Shown: positions 27,471-37,112, numbered from the stretch's first letter. The stretch is 64,000 nucleotides of DNA from Hyphomicrobium sp. (GCA_016793445.1 JAEUME010000002.1:2501-66500), one strand, 5' to 3'. Numbers and translations are program-made. Notes: generated by a model not told the origin, from the letters alone.

Positions 27471-29387
27471 TCAGGCTTGCGGCGCGCGCGGCACGGTCAA
27501 CAGCGTCACGAGAATGCCGGCGCAAAAGGCGCTCGGAACTGCAAACAGCACCGATGCCGCCGGCCTCAATCCCCACCAGTTCGCGACGTTTACAGCTTGC
27601 TCGTAGAGCGCCATCTGCGCCTGCATCCGCGCACCCGAATCAGACGCTCCCTCAAGTGCCGCCCGCAGGTCGACGAGCTTTCGCACCGCGGAGGGCGGCG
27701 CATTGGAGAGGGCTCCCGTCAGGTCGAACATCCATAGCGGGGCGAGGCGTACGCCGAAGATATAGGCGCCTGCGACGGCGAACCCGGTCAGCAGCGCGGC
27801 CACCGCGCCGCGCGCGCCGAAGCGCCGCCAGAAGAGCCCCATCACGACGGGAGGGAAAATTGAAGCGGCGATCAGCGCCAACCCCTCGCTCGCCAGTGCC
27901 ACCAGATCGGCTGGTGAAAGGGCGGCAAGCGTCACCGAACCCAGCAGGAGAAGGATGCCGAGGGCGACCGAGCGCAGATCGAGCTTGCGCCGCGCGGGCG
28001 GGCCGGATCGCCGCGCTTCGGCGTCCGCCGCCAGAAAGCCCGCCAAAAGGGCGTTGCCTGCAACGAGCGCGGCGACCAAGGCTGCTGACACCAGCGCTAA
28101 CCAAAGCATATCGGGAACACCGGCGATGAGGGAAGCCGCGAACACGTAGGCGTCGTTATCGAAGCGCAAATCCTGGAGTCGCAGCATGCCCTTATGGCCA
28201 CCGACTTTGGCACAGGCCGCCGCAAGGTCGGCTGGAGAGGATGATGCCACCCCGCAGACAGAAACCCAGCCGTTGGCCGCGCTTTGGGTGATCGCGGCGG
28301 GCGCCTCCGCGACCTTGATCCCGGATTGCACGAACTCCGCCAGCCCGACGCGCGCGAAGACGGCAAATGGCGCCAATCCGCACAAGAACACCGCCACCAG
28401 GGTCAGTGTCATGCTCACCCGCCGCGGGGCCTCACCCGGAGCCACGGCGGCGCGTGAGATATGGCGGCCCAGCAGTTGCGGCAACCCGGCAATGCCAAGC
28501 GCCATGGCCAGGACGACGCCCGCAAAGTTCAAATTGGAGATCTGCAGGAAGGGCGAGGCCATGGGCTTCAAAGCGCTGACATCGGCAAGCTTCTGGCCGA
28601 TGAGCGAAATTTCGAGATTAGCAACGTCCTGCAAGGCGATGCCGTAGGACCAGTAGGGCAGCGGAAGGCGGCCTTGAACCAGCGTAAGCACGACGAGGAT
28701 CAGGCTGAACACGCCGATTAGAATGGCAAAGACAATGCCGAAAGGCCGCCGTCCTCCTGCCAGTGCCAGCCCGAGCCAGCACATGCTGAGCGCTACGGCG
28801 ACCAGCGCGAACGAGGCGGCGCGGTCGAGCCCGCTCAGCGCTTGTATGGCGAGCCCCGCGCCGCGCACGTCAGCGGCAAGCAACAGCGTGGTGGCAATGC
28901 CTAGCACAGCCAGACAAATGCGGCGCGGCCAAAACCCGCCGAACCGCGCCGTGAAATATCCCGCGAGCGTCGAAACAGGATAGAGCACAAATCGGGGCGC
29001 GATCAGAATAGCCATCAAAGCAAGGCCGGATGCCACCCCAAGAGGATAGGAAAGGGCATCGAATCCGAGGGCCGCAATCAGCCCCGCATAGCCAATGAAC
29101 CCTGCGCTGGCGATGGCTTCACCCGAGAACACGAGCGGGCCGAGCACGCCCTCCCTGCCCCGCTCCCCACCGGCTCGCCAAGTGAACAGCCATGCGATGA
29201 CGACCAGCGCCACCAACGCGCCTTGGGCGGTGAACCAGAAGCCTAGGGGGAAGCCCGCCACTTTCACCGCATTGAGGGTGAGGGCTGCCAGCGGCAACGC
29301 GAATGAGACGAGCGCCCAGGCAGAGAGAGAAAAAAGCGTCAGCCGCCGAGTCGGCCGACTTGCTCCGGCAACTTCGTCCGCGCTCAT
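27471..29387 (-). CDS. DUF4212-sodium:solute symporter fusion protein
   Basis: A 638-residue inner-membrane protein. Residues 14-72 (RRLTLFSLSAWALVSFALPL and GFPLGFWFTAQGALVALVVI) match DUF4212, the two-helix small subunit of a symporter pair that is normally a separate gene just before the large subunit. The rest (about 85-630) is the large subunit of the sodium:solute symporter family (VC_2705/ActP-like), starting at LGPLVFSGEAIASAGFIGYA. Here the two are one chain. Likely substrates are short carboxylates such as acetate, inferred from the family. A short non-membrane insert (about 365-410) holds two of the few cysteines. Confidence 0.88.
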   Translation of the reverse strand: MSADEVAGASRPTRRLTLFSLSAWALVSFALPLAALTLNAVKVAGFPLGFWFTAQGALVALVVIAWLFTWRAGGERGREGVLGPLVFSGEAIASAGFIGYAGLIAALGFDALSYPLGVASGLALMAILIAPRFVLYPVSTLAGYFTARFGGFWPRRICLAVLGIATTLLLAADVRGAGLAIQALSGLDRAASFALVAVALSMCWLGLALAGGRRPFGIVFAILIGVFSLILVVLTLVQGRLPLPYWSYGIALQDVANLEISLIGQKLADVSALKPMASPFLQISNLNFAGVVLAMALGIAGLPQLLGRHISRAAVAPGEAPRRVSMTLTLVAVFLCGLAPFAVFARVGLAEFVQSGIKVAEAPAAITQSAANGWVSVCGVASSSPADLAAACAKVGGHKGMLRLQDLRFDNDAYVFAASLIAGVPDMLWLALVSAALVAALVAGNALLAGFLAADAEARRSGPPARRKLDLRSVALGILLLLGSVTLAALSPADLVALASEGLALIAASIFPPVVMGLFWRRFGARGAVAALLTGFAVAGAYIFGVRLAPLWMFDLTGALSNAPPSAVRKLVDLRAALEGASDSGARMQAQMALYEQAVNVANWWGLRPAASVLFAVPSAFCAGILVTLLTVPRAPQA

Positions 29388-29739
29388 TCTCCGCCCTCAA
29401 GCCCTGCTCCGCAGGGACTTGTGGCCAAGGATCGCGTTTCGATCAAGGCGCGTGGCGTGCTTGGATGTTTGCGGGGTCAAAAAGTGTTGGACCCGGGTAC
29501 GCTGGCGGCGCGCGGCATACCTAGAAATACAGAGAGGCGGCGCCGGTAGGCACCGCCCCTATCGTAACGTCCCTAGACTTGGACCTAATTCTTTTTGTTT
29601 TGCCGTCTCGGCACCGGCCCAGGCACCGAAAGCGCGGGCACCATGCCTCAAGTGTTTACGTGCGTCAAGTCACCGCGCCAGATAAATTTTTTGCCTGCCG
29701 CACCCGCAGAGACCGTGCTCTGTTTTTGGTCAGAACAGG
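29388..29739. other. intergenic region without recognised genes
   Basis: About 350 bases between the symporter and the copper chaperone genes. A 9-bp hairpin with one mismatch (29536-29557, loop GGTA) lacks a T-run. Nothing else is recognisable. Confidence 0.4.
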
Positions 29740-30252
29740 TCATTGGTGCTTGTGAGCGTCATGACCTGAAGCGGCCCCGTCAGCGGGCTTGCCGCCCATC
29801 TCGTGACCCATGGAACCGGGCGCTTGAACGGGTGCCTCGACATCGACCGCGCCAGCCTTCTCGAAGGTGAGGGTCATTTTCACGGTTCCACCTTCCTTCA
29901 GCGGCTCCTTGAGATCCATGAGCATGATGTGATCGCCCATCGGCTTCAAGACGCGCACCTTGCCTGGCTCGATGTCGAGCGCATCGACGCGCCGCATCTT
30001 CATGACATCGCCTTCCATGATGTGTGTGTGAACCTCAACGCGGCCCGCGACAGGCGAGGAGGCCGAAACCAGCTTGTCCCCGGCTTCCGATTTGATCTCC
30101 AGGAAGGCGGCCGAGATGGTGGAACCTCCCGGCGTGGCGCGTGCCCAGGGATGGGATATCGTTACGCCGTTCGCGTCGGCCGCGCGCGCGCCGGCACCTG
30201 CCAACGGCAACATCCCCAATGCAAGGGCGATGGTGAAGACAGCGTTTCGCAT
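29740..30252 (-). CDS. PCu(A)C periplasmic copper chaperone
   Basis: Delivers Cu(I) to the CuA site of cytochrome c oxidase in the periplasm. The ATG at 30252 has GGAGGA upstream and gives 170 residues with a signal peptide ending at ARAADA. The copper motif H-x10-M-x21-H-x-M is present: HTHIMEGDVMKM, then GDHIMLMDL. The C-terminus adds a Met/His-rich tail (SMGHEMGG, ASGHDAHKHQ), likely a further copper site as seen in some family members. It is divergent from coaBC. Confidence 0.95.
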   Translation of the reverse strand: MRNAVFTIALALGMLPLAGAGARAADANGVTISHPWARATPGGSTISAAFLEIKSEAGDKLVSASSPVAGRVEVHTHIMEGDVMKMRRVDALDIEPGKVRVLKPMGDHIMLMDLKEPLKEGGTVKMTLTFEKAGAVDVEAPVQAPGSMGHEMGGKPADGAASGHDAHKHQ

Positions 30253-30502
30253 GGGAGATCCTCCGCTCTGTATTTTGTGGTTTCGAACCGGGACTATAGT
30301 GAATAATCGCGCCTTTGCGGCCTGCGGCATCAACGCGCCAAGTGTATCTGGACCTTTCATCAATTCGTCACATGGAAACGCGCCAAAGCACTGGTCTTTA
30401 ACCGTTATCCATCCCAAATGTGCTAAACATGCAACCAGTAGACAAGGGGCCGGTATCGTCGGCCTATGACTAGCAGGCTGGTGTCATGTTGGCCCCACAA
30501 CG

Positions 30503-31807
30503 GTGAAGACATTCGTGGCAAAGCGCGTTGTTCTGATCATGGGCGGAGGCATTGCCGCCTACAAGTGTCTGGACCTCATTCGCCGCCTGCGCGAGCGTGA
30601 GGTTCAGGTGCGGGTCGTCATGACCGCCGCTGCTCACCACTTCGTTACGCCGCTTTCCGTCGGCGCGCTCACCAACGAACGGGTCTTTACAAACCTGTTT
30701 GACCTCGACGACGAACGCGAGATCGGCCACGTCCGGCTGGCGCGCGATTGTGACCTGATCGTCGTCGCACCGGCAACTGCCGATCTGCTGGCGCGCATGG
30801 CGGGCGGACACGCCAACGATCTGGCCACCAGCGTCCTGCTTGCCACCGACAAGCCCATTCTCGTGGTGCCGGCGATGAACCCGCACATGTGGATGAACAA
30901 GGCGACGCAGAGGAACGTCGCGCAGCTCAAGGCCGATGGCGTTCATATCCTGGGACCAGCGATAGGTGAAATGGCCGAGCGCGGCGAGGCCGGTGTTGGC
31001 CGCCTTGTGGAAGTGCCTGAGATCCTGATGGCGGTGGAACGGCTGATTGGTGGAGACCAAACAGCCAACGCCGCCGCACCTCGACCACCACACGATGTCT
31101 CGATGGCCTCGCAGCGCCAAGACGTCCTAACGGGGCGGCATGTGCTCATCACTGCAGGTCCGACACACGAACCCATTGATCCGGTGCGCTACATTGCCAA
31201 CCGTTCCTCCGGCAAGCAGGGTTATGCCATCGCCGTCGCCGCAGCCCGCCTTGGCGCGCGCGTAACGCTCGTATCGGGCCCGGTGTCGCTGCCCGATCCT
31301 GCCGGCGTCGACGTGGTGCGCGTCGTCACGGCGGCCGAGATGTTGGAGGCGGCGCAAGCGGCTCTGCCCGCCGACATCGCCGTTTTCGCTGCCGCGGTGG
31401 CCGACTGGCGCGTCGCCAAGCCCAAGTCGGAAAAAATCAAAAAGGGTCGTGGCGAGGCCGGCGTGCCCAAACTCGCGCTGACTGAAAACCCCGACATCCT
31501 GAAAACCATCGCACACTTGAAGAGCCGCCGGCCCGCGCTCGTCATCGGTTTTGCCGCCGAGACCCAGACCCTTGTCGCGCACGCACGGCGCAAGCTGAAG
31601 CGCAAGGGCGCGGACTGGATTGTTGCCAACGATGTGTCGCCCGGAACCGGCATCATGGGCGGAGACCGCAACACCGTGCATCTGCTCAGCGCCGCGGGCA
31701 TCGAAAGCTGGCCCGACATGAGCAAGGACAAGGTTGCGGAGCGCCTGATGGCGCGGGCGGCAGCCGATCTCAGCCACTATTTGACGGCAAGGACGGCCGC
31801 AGAATGA
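30503..31807 (+). CDS. coaBC: bifunctional phosphopantothenoylcysteine decarboxylase / phosphopantothenate-cysteine ligase
   Basis: Catalyses two consecutive steps of coenzyme A synthesis. Of the 434 residues, 8-190 are the flavin-dependent decarboxylase (Coa[29 protein letters not shown]) and 210-430 the ligase (Coa[21 protein letters not shown]). The start is a GTG (MKTFVAKRV), because the next ATG would cut the first beta strand; no strong ribosome site is visible. The stop overlaps the dut start by ATGA, a linkage common in Alphaproteobacteria. Confidence 0.96.
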   Translation: MKTFVAKRVVLIMGGGIAAYKCLDLIRRLREREVQVRVVMTAAAHHFVTPLSVGALTNERVFTNLFDLDDEREIGHVRLARDCDLIVVAPATADLLARMAGGHANDLATSVLLATDKPILVVPAMNPHMWMNKATQRNVAQLKADGVHILGPAIGEMAERGEAGVGRLVEVPEILMAVERLIGGDQTANAAAPRPPHDVSMASQRQDVLTGRHVLITAGPTHEPIDPVRYIANRSSGKQGYAIAVAAARLGARVTLVSGPVSLPDPAGVDVVRVVTAAEMLEAAQAALPADIAVFAAAVADWRVAKPKSEKIKKGRGEAGVPKLALTENPDILKTIAHLKSRRPALVIGFAAETQTLVAHARRKLKRKGADWIVANDVSPGTGIMGGDRNTVHLLSAAGIESWPDMSKDKVAERLMARAAADLSHYLTARTAAE

Positions 31808-32364
31808 AGAAAACCGTTGTGAAGGTTTCGCGTCTGGCCCATGCCGAAGGTCTGCCGCTGCCTGCCTATCAGAGCGCTCACGCGGCCGGTATGGATCTGC
31901 TGGCGGCCGTGCCCGAGAGATCCCCCGTGACACTCAAGGCGCGCGGCGGCTATGCATTGATCCCGACCGGCTTGACCTTCCAGCTTCCAACGGGCAGCGA
32001 AGCGCAGGTGCGCCCGCGTTCCGGACTTGCCGCCAAGCATGGCGTTACGGTGCTCAACAGCCCCGGCACCATCGACGCCGATTACCGCGGCGAAGTGCAG
32101 GTCATTCTGATCAACCATGGACCGAGGGCTTTCGTGGTGCGGCGTGGCGAGCGCATCGCGCAGATGGTTATCGCCCCAGTCACGAGGGTAAAGCTTACCA
32201 AAGCCCGTAAGCTGTCTAAGACCGTACGCGGCAGCGGCGGATTCGGCTCCACGGGCGGCGCGGCGGCGCTTGAAAAGAATTCTATTGCGCCTGCGCCCGA
32301 GGCGACGAAACCTGCCTTGCGCGCGCCTGATCGCAAAAAGAAACGCCGACCATCAGGTTCTTAG
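31804..32364 (+). CDS. dut: dUTP diphosphatase with basic C-terminal extension
   Basis: Hydrolyses dUTP to dUMP, keeping uracil out of DNA and feeding thymidylate synthesis. The trimeric dUTPase motifs are in order: [43 protein letters not shown] and [11 protein letters not shown] (the last is the flexible arm over the active site). Normal proteins end there; this one continues about 36 residues with a Lys/Arg/Ala/Pro-rich tail of unknown role. It is coupled to coaBC by a four-base overlap. Confidence 0.95.
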   Translation: MKKTVVKVSRLAHAEGLPLPAYQSAHAAGMDLLAAVPERSPVTLKARGGYALIPTGLTFQLPTGSEAQVRPRSGLAAKHGVTVLNSPGTIDADYRGEVQVILINHGPRAFVVRRGERIAQMVIAPVTRVKLTKARKLSKTVRGSGGFGSTGGAAALEKNSIAPAPEATKPALRAPDRKKKRRPSGS

Positions 32365-32387
32365 AGGTGAGGCGGAGCTTCCCTTGA

Positions 32388-32408
32388 GCGCCCCTTGAGC
32401 CGGGGCGC
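32388..32408 (+). terminator. possible terminator after coaBC-dut
   Basis: A perfect 7-bp GC stem (GCGCCCC / GGGGCGC) with a 7-base loop lies 24 bases after the dut stop. The following ATTCCTTG is only weakly T-rich, so efficiency is doubtful. Confidence 0.4.
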
Positions 32409-32488
32409 ATTCCTTGCAACAAGCACTAATCGGCCCGTGCTGCCAACAGTGTGGCGCAATGGCTTGGAATTGCAGTTAGGATCACCCG

Positions 32489-33484
32489 ATGACGAACATC
32501 GAAATCAAGACGCTCGCCGCAACTCAATCGTGGGGCCGTGGCCGGGTTTACGACAGCATCGCTGAAACAATCGGACATACGCCGCTTGTTCGCTTGAACA
32601 ACGTGAAGCGGGCCAAGGGCCTCAAGAGCGACATTCTGATGAAGCTGGAGTTCTTCAATCCGCTCTCGTCGGTGAAGGACCGTATCGGCGTCGCGATGAT
32701 CGACACGCTTGAAGCGCAAGGGCGTATCACGCCAGGCAAGTCGGTGCTCATCGAACCGACCTCGGGCAACACAGGCATCGGGCTCGCCTTCGTGGCGGCC
32801 GCGCGCGGCTACCGGCTTATTCTCGTGATGCCAGAAACGATGTCGATCGAGCGGCGCAAGCTCCTCACGCACCTGGGCGCCGAACTTGAACTGACGCCCG
32901 GCCCAGGCGGCATGCCCGCTGCCGTCGCGCGCGCCGAAGAATTGGCCAAGACCATTCCCGGCGCTGTGATCCCCGCCCAGTTCGACAACCCGGCCAACCC
33001 GCTGGTCCACCAGAAAACAACGGCCGAAGAAATCTGGAAGGATACCGGCGGCAACGTCGACGCCATCGTCGTGGGCATCGGCACCGGCGGCACGCTGACT
33101 GGCGTGGCCCGCGCATTAAAGCCCCGCAAGCCAAGCCTGAAGATGATCGCCGTGGAGCCAACGACGAGCGCCGTTCTATCGGGTGGCCAGCGCGGACCGC
33201 ATAAAATCCAAGGCATCGGCGCGGGCTTCGTGCCGAGCATTCTCGACACCAACCTGATTGATGACATCATCCAGGTCTCGAGCGAAGCCGCCTTCGAGAC
33301 GTCTCGGATGCTGGCAAAGGTTGAGGGCATTCCCGGCGGCATCTCGACGGGTGGCAATCTAGCCGCCGCCATCGCCCTGGCGGAGCGTCCGGACATGGAA
33401 GGTAAGACAATCGTGACCGTCGCACCGTCGTGCGCGGAGCGCTATTATTCGAGCGAGCTGTTTTTGGACCCCGCCAAGAGCTGA
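32489..33484 (+). CDS. cysK: cysteine synthase A
   Basis: PLP enzyme making cysteine from O-acetylserine and sulfide. The 331 residues include the PLP lysine K63 in NPLSSVKDRIG, the substrate loop EPTSGNTGIG, the phosphate-binding GTGGTLTG and the C-terminal PGGISTGGN. AGGAT upstream of the ATG serves as ribosome site. The stop is followed immediately by the MoeB/ThiF-like gene, suggesting a sulfur-transfer operon. Confidence 0.95.
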   Translation: MTNIEIKTLAATQSWGRGRVYDSIAETIGHTPLVRLNNVKRAKGLKSDILMKLEFFNPLSSVKDRIGVAMIDTLEAQGRITPGKSVLIEPTSGNTGIGLAFVAAARGYRLILVMPETMSIERRKLLTHLGAELELTPGPGGMPAAVARAEELAKTIPGAVIPAQFDNPANPLVHQKTTAEEIWKDTGGNVDAIVVGIGTGGTLTGVARALKPRKPSLKMIAVEPTTSAVLSGGQRGPHKIQGIGAGFVPSILDTNLIDDIIQVSSEAAFETSRMLAKVEGIPGGISTGGNLAAAIALAERPDMEGKTIVTVAPSCAERYYSSELFLDPAKS

Positions 33485-33505
33485 GTGCAGGACGACGCAA
33501 TCTTG

Positions 33506-34342
33506 ATGACGACACTGACGCCCGAGGAATCCCAGCGCTACAAGCGCCACCTCGTGTTGCGCGAACTGGGCGGCCAGGGCCAGCAGAAGCTCAAGGCCGC
33601 CCGCGTGCTCGTCATCGGGGCGGGCGGTCTAGGCTCGCCGTTGCTGCTTTATCTGGCAGCAGCAGGGGTGGGTACGCTGGGTGTCATCGATGACGATAGA
33701 GTGTCGATCGACAACCTCCACCGCCAAGTCGCGCATGGCACGGCGGACGCCGGACGCCCAAAGGTTGACAGTGCCGCCGAGGCCATCGCACGGCTCAATC
33801 CGCTGGTGAAGGTGGAGACTTATCGTACGCGCCTTGATGCCGGCAACGCGCTCGATATCATCGCGCACTATGACATTGTGGCTGACGGATCGGACAATTT
33901 CGCCACCCGTTATCTCGTGTCAGATGCCTGCTATCTGGCGCGCAAGACTCTGGTCTATGCCGCCCTCGGCCCGCTTGATGGCTATCTGTCGGTCTTCAAG
34001 CCACACGAGACGAAGCCCGATGGCATGCCCTACCCCACTTTGCGCTGCCTCTTTCCTGAGGCTCCGCCCGCAGGCCTTGTCGCCAACTGTTCTGAAGTCG
34101 GCGTGCTGGGGCCGGTGGCCGGCGTCATCGGCACGCTTCAGGCGACCGAGGTGGTCAAGGAGATCGCAGGCATCGGCGAGAGTCTGGCAGGAAAACTCTT
34201 GATCTATGACGCGCAGGCGAGCCGTTTTGACACCGTTCAACTGGCCTGGGACCCAGACAACCCATTGTCGGGCAAAAATCCGTCCATCCGCGATCTGTCC
34301 GGCCACGCGCCAATCCCAAGCCCTGCCTGCTCCGTATCGTGA
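33506..34342 (+). CDS. MoeB/ThiF-family adenylyltransferase
   Basis: E1-like enzyme expected to adenylate the C-terminal Gly-Gly of a small sulfur carrier (MoaD, ThiS or CysO type). The ATG at 33506 gives 278 residues; a GTG at 33485, directly after the cysK stop, is an alternative. Seen are RYKRHLVLRELGGQGQ, the ATP loop VIGAGGLGSP, DNLHRQ and the SDNFATRYLV substrate segment. The zinc-binding Cys-x2-Cys pairs of typical MoeB are incomplete: only one Cys remains at YPTLRCLF and the C-terminal pair is missing. Its place directly after cysK fits a CysO/sulfur-carrier-dependent cysteine route or molybdopterin synthesis; neither can be chosen. Confidence 0.88.
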   Translation: MTTLTPEESQRYKRHLVLRELGGQGQQKLKAARVLVIGAGGLGSPLLLYLAAAGVGTLGVIDDDRVSIDNLHRQVAHGTADAGRPKVDSAAEAIARLNPLVKVETYRTRLDAGNALDIIAHYDIVADGSDNFATRYLVSDACYLARKTLVYAALGPLDGYLSVFKPHETKPDGMPYPTLRCLFPEAPPAGLVANCSEVGVLGPVAGVIGTLQATEVVKEIAGIGESLAGKLLIYDAQASRFDTVQLAWDPDNPLSGKNPSIRDLSGHAPIPSPACSVS

Positions 34343-34475
34343 GCCTGGGATTTCGGTGCCCCCGTCTTTGCGGGCAGCGAACCGCCACCGCCTCCTGCCA
34401 CGAAGGCTCAACTAACCACGACCCCCTATCGATCCGGCCCCTTGCTCGCGTTCAACCCGGGAAGCAACTAAAGTG

Positions 34476-34573
34476 CTCTACGGAAAGTGGGAACCGGTTT
34501 GTCCGATCGGAAGCACGACAAGACAAGACCTAGAGCCGTTGCGTTATTCCACCAGAACAGGAACGGCTCTAGG
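34476..34573. repeat. Rhizobiales-type intergenic repeat element with 12-bp hairpin
   Basis: Bases 34481-34500 contain a GGAAAGTGGGAACCGGTTTG segment that resembles a dispersed repeat family I know from many Rhizobiales genomes. About 50 bases on, a perfect 12-bp inverted repeat (CCTAGAGCCGTT, 34529-34540; AACGGCTCTAGG, 34562-34573) encloses a 21-base loop, matching the second half of such elements. The rest of the 303-base gap is unremarkable. Confidence 0.6.
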
Positions 34574-34645
34574 GTGAGACCTACTTTATGAGCGCCGTCC
34601 CGGCGACACCGGGCCAACTGTAGAGATCGAAAGCCTGAGAACCGC

Positions 34646-35875
34646 GTGCTTGCGCTCCTGTCACACATCTGGTTCGTGCTTGCCGAGCTCGTGCGCGCGC
34701 CCTTCGACGCCCTCATGGGACGCGATAGGTGCCGCTATACGATCTCGATCGGTGTCGCCGCGCCGAAGGATGTCACCTGGGCGGTGGCGTCGGCACACTC
34801 GGTGCGCCTTGAAGGCACACCCCCGATCGAGATCACGACGGCCGCCGATCCGGCTCGCCCCGGCGTCTATACCGGGCGCTTGAAGATCGGCGAACTCGAC
34901 CTGCCCATGGCCTACCGCGTCCTCGATGAACGCCCGGGCGAAGCCATGGCCATCGAGGTCCTGAAAGCGGAATCGGCGCCGGAATGCTGCCCTGGCGAGG
35001 ATTATGTATGCGCTTTTGCGGTCACGGGTGACGATCGAAACTCCATGATCACCTCAACCTACGAGGTGACACACACGCGCTTCAGCTCGCGCCTGATGGT
35101 ACCGTTGGCCGCCGTGCAGAATGTTCGCCGCTTGCGCACGAACGCGCAACTGCGCGCCGGCCGGACCAGCGATACGGGTCAAGATGCCGTAAAGAACGCG
35201 CTGCTGACGGGCGCGCTGACCTTCGCGAGCTTCTTTGCGATGTTCGGGCTCTCGGCAGCGATGATGCTGATCGTGCTCATCCTGATCCACGAGCTGGGCC
35301 ATGTTCTGGCCATGCGATGGGCCGGCATTCCAGTGAAGGGCCTCTATTTCGTGCCGTTTTTCGGCGGCGTCGCAGTGAGCGCCGACCGTTATCGCAGCGA
35401 GGCGGAACGCGGCCTCGTCGCGCTGATGGGTCCAGGCTTCAGCCTGTTGACCACGATAGCGTTTTTATTCCTCGCGATGCAGGGCAACGATCCGCTCATG
35501 AGGGAGCTTGCTTACATGAGCGCGTTGCTGAACGGCTTCAATCTGCTGCCCATAATGCCGCTCGACGGCGGTCACATCGCACAAGCGCTTCTGTCACGCT
35601 TCGGGCTTGGCGTGGCGCGCATCTTCAACGCAGTTGCGCTGTTGGCGGGCGCGGCAATCGCGATGGCCATCAAGAGCTACCTGCTGCTTTTCGTCTTGCT
35701 GCTCATTGCACCCGCGATAGGATCTGACCGCGGAGCCAAGGCGCTGCGTCTGCCGCCGCTGACAGGCGCGCAATGGGTCCTGCTCGCCATCGCGTATGCC
35801 GCCACATTCGCGTTTTACACCGACACAATCGTGCAATTGGCCGCTGCCCTAGGCACCGCCGAGGCATCCGCCTGA
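34646..35875 (+). CDS. M50 (site-2 protease) family membrane peptidase
   Basis: A 409-residue membrane zinc protease. The HExxH motif is H215-E216-x2-H219 in LIHELGHVLAMRWAGI and the second metal motif is LDGGH (D307). About six membrane helices lie between 195 and 400. Residues 30-190 form an N-terminal soluble domain (beta-rich, with CCPGEDYVCAF) that I do not recognise. The start is a GTG without a strong ribosome site. Family members cut membrane-bound anti-sigma factors or process signal remnants; the substrate here is unknown, and no sigma/anti-sigma pair is near. Confidence 0.85.
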   Translation: MLALLSHIWFVLAELVRAPFDALMGRDRCRYTISIGVAAPKDVTWAVASAHSVRLEGTPPIEITTAADPARPGVYTGRLKIGELDLPMAYRVLDERPGEAMAIEVLKAESAPECCPGEDYVCAFAVTGDDRNSMITSTYEVTHTRFSSRLMVPLAAVQNVRRLRTNAQLRAGRTSDTGQDAVKNALLTGALTFASFFAMFGLSAAMMLIVLILIHELGHVLAMRWAGIPVKGLYFVPFFGGVAVSADRYRSEAERGLVALMGPGFSLLTTIAFLFLAMQGNDPLMRELAYMSALLNGFNLLPIMPLDGGHIAQALLSRFGLGVARIFNAVALLAGAAIAMAIKSYLLLFVLLLIAPAIGSDRGAKALRLPPLTGAQWVLLAIAYAATFAFYTDTIVQLAAALGTAEASA

Positions 35876-35906
35876 CAGCAAGTGTCCACTAGAACCTGAA
35901 CGGCTT

Positions 35907-36905
35907 TTAGAACATGGCTGCATGTACGCGGTCAGGGGGGGCGTGCCCGTCGGCAAACGCCTTGATGTTGATGATGACCTTCTCGCCCATGTCGATGCGG
36001 CCTTCGAGCGTTGCCGAACTCATATGCGGCAAGGCCACAACCCGATTGGATGCAAGCAGGCGCGGATTGACAACCGGCTCGTGCTCGAACACGTCGAGCC
36101 CTGCACCCGCCACCGCGCCATGTTCGAGCAAGCGCACCAGCTCGTTCTCGTCGATCACTTCGCCTCGTGAGGTATTGACGACATATGCCGACGGCTTCAG
36201 CAGCTTGAGCCGGCGCGCCGACAGCAAATGATAGGTCGCGGGCGTGTGCGGGCAGTTGACCGATACGATGTCCACGCGGGTGAGCATCTGATCGAGGCTC
36301 TCCCAATAGGTCGCCTCAAGCTCCTGCTCGACATCGGCGGAAACGCGTCGGCGGTTGTGATAATGGATCTGAAGGCCGAACGCCTTGGCGCGCCGCGCCA
36401 CGGCCTGGCCGATGCGGCCCATGCCAATGATACCGAGCCGCTTGCCATAAATTCTGTGACCCAGCATCCAAGTGGGCGACCAGCCTGTCCACTCTTCGCC
36501 GCTCTGTTTCAGGTAAGCGGCGCCTTCATAGATGCGCCTCGGCACGGCGAGGATCAACGCCATCGTCATGTCGGCGGTATCCTCGGTCAACACGCCCGGC
36601 GTGTTGGTGACAAGAATCGAGCGGTTGCGAGCAGTGTCGAGATCGACATTGTCGACGCCCGTGCCAAAGTTGGCGATCAGCCGCAAATTGGGGCCGGCCT
36701 GCGTGAGGATCGAGCGATCGATGCGATCGGTCACGGTCGGCACCAATACATCCGCCCGCTTCGCAGCCTCCACCAGCTCATGTTGGCTCATCGGCTTGTC
36801 GTCGGTGTTGAGTTCCGTCTGGAAGAGTTCGCACATGCGCGTCTCCACTACGTCGGGGAGCTTGCGCGTGACGATGACAACCGGTTTCTTGGGGGTGCTG
36901 GGCAT
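35907..36905 (-). CDS. D-isomer 2-hydroxyacid dehydrogenase (glyoxylate/hydroxypyruvate reductase-like)
   Basis: NAD(P)H-dependent cytosolic enzyme reducing 2-keto acids such as glyoxylate or hydroxypyruvate. The 332 residues contain the dinucleotide loop GIIGMGRIGQA, the NCPHTPATYHLLS segment, the substrate arginine in VNTSRGEVIDE and the catalytic histidine in VALPHMSSAT. In serine-cycle methylotrophs hydroxypyruvate reductase is central to carbon assimilation, but no serine-cycle gene is nearby, so that role is only a possibility. Confidence 0.92.
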   Translation of the reverse strand: MPSTPKKPVVIVTRKLPDVVETRMCELFQTELNTDDKPMSQHELVEAAKRADVLVPTVTDRIDRSILTQAGPNLRLIANFGTGVDNVDLDTARNRSILVTNTPGVLTEDTADMTMALILAVPRRIYEGAAYLKQSGEEWTGWSPTWMLGHRIYGKRLGIIGMGRIGQAVARRAKAFGLQIHYHNRRRVSADVEQELEATYWESLDQMLTRVDIVSVNCPHTPATYHLLSARRLKLLKPSAYVVNTSRGEVIDENELVRLLEHGAVAGAGLDVFEHEPVVNPRLLASNRVVALPHMSSATLEGRIDMGEKVIINIKAFADGHAPPDRVHAAMF

Positions 36906-37112
36906 AGAGTGTTTCCAGGGGAACTGTCGTTGCAGTAAAGACGGACGTGCGAGCCGGGCAGGGCCGGTCGACGTCCGTGTCTAACAGATGGCCTTGGCGA
37001 TGACAAAGTACTGAAATTGGTTGGATGAAGGGCGAAGGATGATTGTCGTCAAAGTTATGCCCCGCCGCCAGTCCAAACCGGCTGAGGTCTTGCAGGGATC
37101 AACAACATCACC

